Of a DNA stretch of 9,680 bases, positions 5,426-9,680 are shown piece by piece. The translations under genes and the position numbers were made by a program. The first letter of the stretch is position 1. The number at the start of each line of letters is the position of its first letter. The stretch spans positions 1 to 9,680 of the forward strand of contig CAJXEG010000042.1 of the NCBI GenBank assembly GCA_913052425.1, written 5' to 3'. The notes below the pieces were generated by a model that was not told where the DNA came from, ran no database searches, and saw only the letters and a program-made list of their open reading frames with translations. This DNA comes from an uncultured Flavobacteriaceae bacterium (GTDB lineage: Bacteria; Bacteroidota; Bacteroidia; Flavobacteriales; Flavobacteriaceae).

Positions 5426-6059
5426 TTTTTGATATCCATTCCAGCAAATCTCTAAAGTTTTCGGGAGATACATTGTGAGCGTCAGCATAGGAGTTAAATG
5501 TGACCTTGGGGTTATTCGTCCTTAGTTCGTTTACACTTGACTCGCCCCAATCATAGGGAACTGTCGGGTCATTGGTGCCATGAGAGGCGTAGGCTAAAAC
5601 ATTTTGATATTCCTCTAAGGGGTTTTCCAAAAGTTGAGTATTGATGTATCCACTCATACATATGGCTCTTCTGAATCGATCGGGATGATCCAACAAAAGT
5701 GACCAACTCAATATGGCGCCCTGGCTAAACCCCATTAAACTTATGTCTTTGGGGTTTAAATCAAATTCATTGATAAAATTTTCCAATTGCTCTGTGATGG
5801 TGACCAGTGATTTTTTGGCTTCTTCAAGGTCAGACCATTTGTCCTGTGCGGCATCGAAATGGATCGAATACCAAGCTTTTCCTCCGAAAGGAGTACCCAA
5901 GGGGGCTTCGAGTGAAATAACAGTAAGATGTTCCGGTAAATAGCTTGCAAAAGAGAAAAGATCATCGGCATTGCTTCCATAGCCGTGTAAAAGCAGTATG
6001 CAGGGGTATGGAGCGACACCGGCAGTTGCTTTTCTGATTCTATAAGATAACAGGGCCAT
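5412..6059 (-). CDS. Alpha/beta-hydrolase, carboxylesterase/phospholipase type
   Basis: This is a 215-residue cytoplasmic serine hydrolase of the small carboxylesterase/acyl-protein-thioesterase-like family (PF02230 type). LLLHGYGSNADDL (22-34) holds the oxyanion-hole segment. The nucleophile elbow GFSQGA (110-115) gives Ser112. Asp164 lies in SHGTNDPTVP and His195 in DAHNVS, which completes the triad in the expected order and spacing. Family members usually have G-H-x-V/I around the histidine, so AHN is a mild variation. The substrate cannot be predicted beyond short-chain acyl or aryl esters. The start codon overlaps the stop of the dihydroorotase-like gene (TAATG), implying translational coupling. 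There is no signal peptide. Confidence 0.88.
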   Translation of the reverse strand: MALLSYRIRKATAGVAPYPCILLLHGYGSNADDLFSFASYLPEHLTVISLEAPLGTPFGGKAWYSIHFDAAQDKWSDLEEAKKSLVTITEQLENFINEFDLNPKDISLMGFSQGAILSWSLLLDHPDRFRRAICMSGYINTQLLENPLEEYQNVLAYASHGTNDPTVPYDWGESSVNELRTNNPKVTFNSYADAHNVSPENFRDLLEWISKTNLD

Positions 6060-7315
6060 TAATCGTTCAGTGTAAGGACTCCATTGTTAAAACTGCCCAA
6101 AACTTTTCCTTGCAATTCTAAGCCAAGATAGGGGCTGTTTTTTGAGGTTGATTTTAAATCTTCCTCACTGTAGCGATACGATTTTTCGGGGTCGAATAGG
6201 GTTAAATCTGCCGTTGCTCCAACAGCAATGGTAGGGGTAGGAATCCCAAAACACTTTACTCCACGGGTGAGGAAACTCAAAACCTTGTCCAGTGGAAAAA
6301 CTTTGTTGAGCATACCAAAGCAACTTTCGAGTCCCAAACTACCGGCAGCCGCATTTTCAAACTCCAATTTTTTGTATTCGATATTCATGGGTTCGTGCAT
6401 GCTGCTGATCATGTCAATGCTGCCTTCCAATAATCCCGCTCTGAGTGCCTGTTGATCTGTTTTGGATCGTATGGGCGGGTATACTTTAAAATTTGGGTTA
6501 AAATTTTCCAGTGCCACGTCGTCAAAGATCAGTTGTGGCAGTCCAACGCTGCAACTGACGTTGAGTCCTTGTTTTTTTGATTTTCGGATCAAATCTAGTC
6601 CTGCCTCGGTACTGATATTGGGCAGGTGGAGTTTTCCCCCGGCATATTTTAAAATTTCAAGGTCTCTGGCAATTTGAACCGACTCGGCCATGGAAGGGAT
6701 ACCTTTCATACCAATTCGGGTACTAGTGATGCCTTCGTGCATCACACCATTACCTGCTAACTCATTGTTCATGGGGTGTGAGATCACTATTCCCTCAAAA
6801 CTTTGACTGTACTGAAGTGCAATCTTAAGTAAATTGGCCTTTTGAATCGGATGCTTGTGATCCCCAAAGGCAATGGCTCCCTCACTAAACATATCGTAGA
6901 GAGAGGCCATTTGATCTCCTTTGGATTCTATCGTTAGTGCTCCTATGGGATATAATGATGTGGTATTTCCCCTGGTCATTTTGATTAAATGTCCAATGAT
7001 GGATTTGGAATCCGGGATGGGATAAGTGTTGGGATTGAGTAATATTTTGGTGAAACCCGATCGTGCCGCTACTTCCAAACCATTCGAAAGCGTTTCCCTT
7101 TCCTCGTATCCCGGTTCGCCAAAAGAGACACCACTGTCAAACCAACCACAAGAGACGTGGAGATTTTCAAATGTATAGACTTGAGTTTCTTTGTCGGGCT
7201 TTATATTGTCACCAATTTCGGCGATGATTCCCGCTGAAATTAAAATATCTTGATAAGTAGAATGATGGGGACTTTGAGGATTTAGTACTGTAGCATTTTT
7301 TAGAAGTATCTTCAT
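6059..7315 (-). CDS. Dihydroorotase-like protein with metal ligands lost (probable pseudoenzyme)
   Basis: The 418-residue amidohydrolase-fold protein aligns with dihydroorotase along its length. It keeps structural blocks such as GEPGYEERETL, PNTYPIPDS, GVMHEG, MAESVQIARDLE and YPPIR, and ends with a composite beta-sandwich (GATADLTLFDP). The zinc ligands are gone. DxHxHxR is replaced by FDSGVSFGEPG (59-69), the second-site histidines by HLPN (230-233) and VGLPQL (257-262), and the TDHAPH motif by SSMHEP (304-309). The usual carboxylated lysine region reads AFGDHKHP (149-156). Hydrolysis of dihydroorotate is therefore unlikely. In other bacteria metal-less PyrC-like proteins scaffold aspartate transcarbamoylase, which is a reasonable hypothesis here. 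I chose ATG 7315 because the alternative TTG at 7336 lies inside a promoter-like element. It is coupled to the downstream esterase. Confidence 0.87.
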   Translation of the reverse strand: MKILLKNATVLNPQSPHHSTYQDILISAGIIAEIGDNIKPDKETQVYTFENLHVSCGWFDSGVSFGEPGYEERETLSNGLEVAARSGFTKILLNPNTYPIPDSKSIIGHLIKMTRGNTTSLYPIGALTIESKGDQMASLYDMFSEGAIAFGDHKHPIQKANLLKIALQYSQSFEGIVISHPMNNELAGNGVMHEGITSTRIGMKGIPSMAESVQIARDLEILKYAGGKLHLPNISTEAGLDLIRKSKKQGLNVSCSVGLPQLIFDDVALENFNPNFKVYPPIRSKTDQQALRAGLLEGSIDMISSMHEPMNIEYKKLEFENAAAGSLGLESCFGMLNKVFPLDKVLSFLTRGVKCFGIPTPTIAVGATADLTLFDPEKSYRYSEEDLKSTSKNSPYLGLELQGKVLGSFNNGVLTLND

Positions 7316-7333
7316 TAACAAACCACTATAGTA

Positions 7334-7341
7334 CAAAAATA
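7334..7341 (-). promoter_or_regulatory. -7 promoter element of the dihydroorotase-like gene
   Basis: On the minus strand TATTTTTG (7341-7334) matches TAnnTTTG exactly and lies 18 nt upstream of the ATG at 7315. No TTG is present at the usual 17-23 nt upstream, where the sequence is a T-tract. If used, it rules out the longer TTG-initiated reading frame. Confidence 0.4.
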
Positions 7342-7354
7342 TAAAATCAGGAGT

Positions 7355-7379
7355 AAAAAAAGCTTGATAGGAGACCTAT
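7355..7379 (-). terminator. Possible terminator after the DUF2400 gene
   Basis: On the minus strand, just past the DUF2400 stop (7386), ATAGG-TCT-CCTAT (7379-7367) forms a 5-bp hairpin. Five bases later comes a run of seven T (7361-7355). The stem is short and the T-run displaced, so termination would be weak, but it sits where the LolD/DUF2400 unit should end and before the next promoter. Confidence 0.35.
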
Positions 7380-7385
7380 AATATT

Positions 7386-8144
7386 TTAGAATTTTTCAAA
7401 GGCACCCAATCCAAAGAGAGCAAAGTCATATTTTACAGGGTCTTTTGGATCGAACTTTCTGAGCTTGGTATCCAGTTCCAATAATGCTTTAGCATCGTTC
7501 TGTTTTCTTTTTAAAAGACCCAGTTTTCGGGCGACATTTGCCGTGTGTACGTCCAAGGGCAGGGATAACTCCGAAGTTGAGATATCTTTCCAAATCCCAA
7601 AATCAACACCTTTTTCACCGGATCTCACCATCCACCGCAAAAACATATTGATCCTTTTGGCAGCAGATCCTTTTTGGGGGTCAGATACGTGTTTTTGTGT
7701 TCTTTGGAGGTGATCGAGTTCAAAAAAAGTTTTCTTAAACCGATGAATGCGTTCTTGAAGATTGATTTTTGGTGACGAAAAAAGTCTTTCCAGACCACCG
7801 TGATTGATATAAATATTTTTCAAGGCACTGATAAAATAAATCAAGTCCTGTTCGTTAAAGGTCCGATGAACAAACCCCTTAAATTTTTTAAAATCTTTTT
7901 TTTGATGATTAAGGACAAAATCATGAGGGGAGGCATCCATCAAATCCATCATCTTTCGGGCACTTTTCAAAATACTCACCCGGTTTCCCCAAGCTATGGT
8001 AGCACTAAGAAAAGCAGCAACTTCTACGTCCCTTTTTTTAGAAAATTGGTGAGGAATCTGAATCGGGTCGTGGGCTATGAATGCAACGGATTCGTATTGT
8101 TGAACTTTAAAATCCAGAAAAGATTGCAGTTCTTTAGGATTCAT
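7386..8144 (-). CDS. DUF2400 / TIGR02757 family protein
   Basis: This 252-residue soluble protein matches the TIGR02757 family in its whole pattern. Blocks are [20 protein letters not shown] (25-44), [11 protein letters not shown] (45-55), [18 protein letters not shown] (158-175), [20 protein letters not shown] (193-212), [17 protein letters not shown] (231-247). The function is unestablished. I note a resemblance to HhH-GPD DNA glycosylases: [16 protein letters not shown] is like the Nth segment FPVDTHIHRLLYRWGL, which carries the catalytic Asp, and Lys163 in GSAAKRI could stand in for the catalytic Lys region, though the Lys-Asp spacing is 35 residues rather than 18. This is inference from motif similarity only. 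Its ATG overlaps the LolD stop (ATGA), so it is translated from the same mRNA. Confidence 0.9.
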   Translation of the reverse strand: MNPKELQSFLDFKVQQYESVAFIAHDPIQIPHQFSKKRDVEVAAFLSATIAWGNRVSILKSARKMMDLMDASPHDFVLNHQKKDFKKFKGFVHRTFNEQDLIYFISALKNIYINHGGLERLFSSPKINLQERIHRFKKTFFELDHLQRTQKHVSDPQKGSAAKRINMFLRWMVRSGEKGVDFGIWKDISTSELSLPLDVHTANVARKLGLLKRKQNDAKALLELDTKLRKFDPKDPVKYDFALFGLGAFEKF

Positions 8145-8812
8145 GAAACGATCTTCCCGTCTTTTAGCATAATTTTTCGATCGGCCATGTTCGCCAATGC
8201 CTCATTGTGTGTTACAATTACAAAAGTACAACCGGTTTGATCCCTGAGTTTGAAGAAGACTTCATGCAAGGATGTGGCATTCTGAGAGTCTAGATTACCA
8301 CTGGGTTCATCGGCAAAAACAACCTTTGGATCATTGATTAAGGCACGGGCAACGGCAACACGCTGTTGTTCTCCGCCAGATAATTCTTGTGGTTTGTGGT
8401 GGATTCGATCTGAAAGCCCCATTTGAGCCAACAATGCTATGGCCTTTTGTTTTAGTTTTTGACCATCATTTTTTCCTATCCAACCGGGCATGCATACATT
8501 TTCAAGGGCTGTAAATTCTGGAAGCAGTTCGTGAAATTGAAATATAAAACCCAAATGTTGGTTTCTGAATGCCGCCATTCGCGTTGGATTCATTTTTTGT
8601 ATGGCTGCACCTTCAATTTCTATATTAGTTTTTTCGTTGGGATCAGCAGAGTCAAGGGTGCCCAATATTTGTAAAAGGGTTGTTTTTCCCGCACCAGAAG
8701 GGCCTACAATAGCAACAATCTCACCGGATTCTATCTTAAGATCAATTCCTCTAAGCACAGCCAAATCACCATAACTTTTAAAAATATCACTGCAAGCGAT
8801 GCCTTTATTCAT
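8141..8812 (-). CDS. lolD: ABC transporter ATPase, LolD type (lipoprotein release)
   Basis: The 223-residue protein is a complete single-domain ABC ATPase. It has Walker A GPSGAGKT (37-44), the Q-loop Gln92 in [17 protein letters not shown], signature LSGGEQQR (144-151), Walker B VVFADEP (164-170) with catalytic Glu169, the D-loop SGNLD, and the H-loop His202 (VTHN). The [16 protein letters not shown] stretch and overall length place it in the LolD/MacB/FtsE group and closest to LolD, which powers extraction of lipoproteins from the inner membrane with the LolC/E permeases. No permease gene is visible nearby; in Bacteroidota it is often elsewhere. A MacB-like or FtsE-like role cannot be fully excluded. 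The DUF2400 gene follows with an ATGA overlap. Confidence 0.85.
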   Translation of the reverse strand: MNKGIACSDIFKSYGDLAVLRGIDLKIESGEIVAIVGPSGAGKTTLLQILGTLDSADPNEKTNIEIEGAAIQKMNPTRMAAFRNQHLGFIFQFHELLPEFTALENVCMPGWIGKNDGQKLKQKAIALLAQMGLSDRIHHKPQELSGGEQQRVAVARALINDPKVVFADEPSGNLDSQNATSLHEVFFKLRDQTGCTFVIVTHNEALANMADRKIMLKDGKIVS

Positions 8813-8848
8813 ACTTTAAAATTAGTTTTTTAAATACAATATCCATTT

Positions 8849-8863
8849 AATGAATGCTTCATT
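8849..8863. repeat. Small inverted repeat in the lolD/msrA divergent region
   Basis: AATGAA (8849-8854) and TTCATT (8858-8863) are perfectly complementary around TGC, and the right arm runs into eight consecutive T. No plus-strand gene lies upstream to terminate, so if meaningful it would be an operator for lolD or msrA. A chance match is quite possible in such AT-rich DNA. Confidence 0.25.
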
Positions 8864-8895
8864 TTTTTTGTTTAATCCTAAATTATTTTGTTCAA

Positions 8896-8911
8896 TAAAT
8901 TTGTATATTTG
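8896..8911 (+). promoter_or_regulatory. Two adjoining -7 promoter elements upstream of msrA
   Basis: TAAATTTG (8896-8903) is followed without a gap by TATATTTG (8904-8911); both match TAnnTTTG exactly. The nearest TTG motifs give spacings of 25 nt (8868-8870, to the first) and 13 nt (8888-8890, to the second), neither ideal. Transcription from the second element would give a leader of roughly 13 nt before the GTG at 8931. Confidence 0.45.
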
Positions 8912-8930
8912 ATAAACAAAAAATAAAAAA

Positions 8931-9464
8931 GTGATTAAACAAGCATATTTCGCAGGTGGATGTTTTTGGTGTACGGAATCAATTTTTCAAAGGATTAGAG
9001 GTGTTATAGAGGTCATTCCCGGTTATATGGGAGGACACATAAAAAACCCTGCATACAGAGAGGTTTGTAATGGAAACACCGGCCATACAGAAACCATAAA
9101 AATTCTATATGATCAGGATTTGGTGTCTTATGGTGAACTTCTCGAGATCTTTTTTATGACCCATGATCCCACCACGCTCAACCGGCAGGGGAATGATGTG
9201 GGATCTCAGTACCGCTCTGCTGTTTTTTACAATAATCTTGAAGAAAAAATCCAGATTGTTGATTGTATCAGTCGATTAGATAAAGAAGGTATTTTTGAAA
9301 ATCCCATTGTTACAGAAGTTAATAATGAAAGCTCTTTCTACCCAGCAGAGATAGAACATCACGATTATTATAACCAAAATACAGAACAACCTTATTGTCA
9401 ATTTGTAATCAGCCCCAAGATCAAAAAGCTTAAATCAATTTTTAATCAATACACTATATCATAA
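8931..9464 (+). CDS. msrA: Peptide-methionine (S)-S-oxide reductase
   Basis: MsrA reduces the S-epimer of methionine sulfoxide in oxidised proteins, using thioredoxin. The 177-residue cytoplasmic protein begins with the active-site block AYFAGGCFWCTE: Cys11 is the nucleophile and Cys14 follows in a GCFWC arrangement. Other family marks are GYMGG (31-35), NGNTGHTE (48-55, with the catalytic Glu54), FFMTHDPTTLNRQGNDVG (74-91) and QYRSAVFY (93-100). Cys156 in EQPYCQFVI near the C-terminus could serve as resolving cysteine. The start is GTG: the in-frame codons upstream back to a TAA at 8913-8915 contain no ATG. The A-rich run just before the GTG suits Bacteroidota initiation. Its stop overlaps the folE ATG (TAATG), so folE is probably coupled. 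Confidence 0.95.
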   Translation: MIKQAYFAGGCFWCTESIFQRIRGVIEVIPGYMGGHIKNPAYREVCNGNTGHTETIKILYDQDLVSYGELLEIFFMTHDPTTLNRQGNDVGSQYRSAVFYNNLEEKIQIVDCISRLDKEGIFENPIVTEVNNESSFYPAEIEHHDYYNQNTEQPYCQFVISPKIKKLKSIFNQYTIS

Positions 9465-9680
9465 TGAACGACAATTTCAACATCGAGACTTTCCCCATCA
9501 CTGATGAGATTAAAATTAACTTTTCGAAAATCATCGATCTACTGGGAGAGAATACCGATAGAGAAGGTCTTGAGAAAACCCCTATGCGCGCTGCAAAAGC
9601 CATGAAATTTCTCACCGAGGGCTACGAAAAAGATCCAAAACAAATTTTACAAAGTGCCATGTTCAACGAAGATTACAATG
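9464..9680 (+). CDS. folE: GTP cyclohydrolase I, N-terminal 72 residues (gene runs off the right edge)
   Basis: FolE converts GTP to 7,8-dihydroneopterin triphosphate, the first step to tetrahydrofolate and related pterins. The visible part shows the family's N-terminal helices: IIDLLGENTDREGLEKTPMR (23-42), then AAKAMKFLTEGYEKDPKQIL (43-62) and AMFNEDYN. DREGLEKTP is diagnostic. The Cys/His zinc ligands and the GTP pocket lie beyond the edge. The ATG overlaps the msrA stop codon by one base, so both genes are likely read from one mRNA driven by the promoter region near 8896-8911. Confidence 0.95.
   Translation, partial: MNDNFNIETFPITDEIKINFSKIIDLLGENTDREGLEKTPMRAAKAMKFLTEGYEKDPKQILQSAMFNEDYN

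Noticed and set aside
7316..7336. Longer dihydroorotase-like start at TTG 7336
   Set aside because: The TTG is the end of an exact -7 promoter octamer, and the family normally begins with an MKI-like strand, which matches the ATG at 7315.
8849..8869. Rho-independent terminator on the plus strand (hairpin plus eight T)
   Set aside because: The stem is only six AT-rich pairs and no plus-strand gene lies upstream, because the region is between divergent genes.
1..9680. Mobile elements, CRISPR arrays, tRNA/rRNA genes, toxin-antitoxin or defence systems
   Set aside because: Reading both strands showed no transposase, integrase, regularly spaced repeats, structural RNA signature or defence-type gene; intergenic gaps are short and filled as described.

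Overview
The window looks like a core chromosomal segment of a Bacteroidota bacterium (Cytophagia/Flavobacteriia-like). The evidence is AT-rich DNA, A/T-rich translation starts without clear Shine-Dalgarno sequences, several upstream matches to the Bacteroidota sigma-A promoter (TTG, about 19 nt, TAnnTTTG), and protein families typical of that phylum. These include a UvrA with the [14 protein letters not shown] and [11 protein letters not shown] blocks, a DUF2400/TIGR02757 protein, a metal-less dihydroorotase paralogue, and a roughly 490-residue conserved protein of unknown function. I see no insertion sequence, prophage, CRISPR array, tRNA or rRNA.

Layout. (1) 1-2636 is a genome-maintenance and oxidative-stress group. 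It holds the 5' end of uvrA (minus), an ECF-type sigma factor (plus) with a 43-codon small ORF behind it, nth (minus), and the peroxiredoxin gene bcp (plus). The 323-bp uvrA/sigma intergenic region has the richest non-coding structure in the window: two promoter-like elements, a dyad, a repeated AAAAGTA(A)G motif, and a 16-bp stem with one bulge that ends at the base before the sigma ATG. (2) 2633-4099 (minus) is the conserved unknown protein, whose stop codon overlaps that of bcp. (3) 4155-5425 (plus) is a PhnP-like metallo-beta-lactamase-fold hydrolase followed 5 nt later by a membrane-anchored unknown protein. (4) 5412-7315 (minus) is the dihydroorotase-like pseudoenzyme coupled by TAATG to a small serine esterase. 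(5) 7386-8812 (minus) is a LolD-type ABC ATPase coupled by ATGA to the DUF2400 protein. (6) 8931-9680 (plus) is msrA with a GTG start, coupled by TAATG to the 5' end of folE.

How they fit together. UvrA (bulky-lesion excision), Nth (oxidised-base excision), Bcp (peroxide reduction) and, further away, MsrA (methionine sulfoxide repair) all deal with damage, and a sigma factor lies among them. This suggests, but does not prove, stress-responsive control. The other genes are housekeeping (LolD, FolE) or uncharacterised.

No dramatic new defence or mobile system is visible. The most promising undescribed points are the sigma-factor leader hairpin with its possible alternative promoter, the 43-aa ORF behind it, an Nth without its iron-sulfur cysteines, a dihydroorotase fold stripped of its metal ligands, and two conserved proteins of unknown function.
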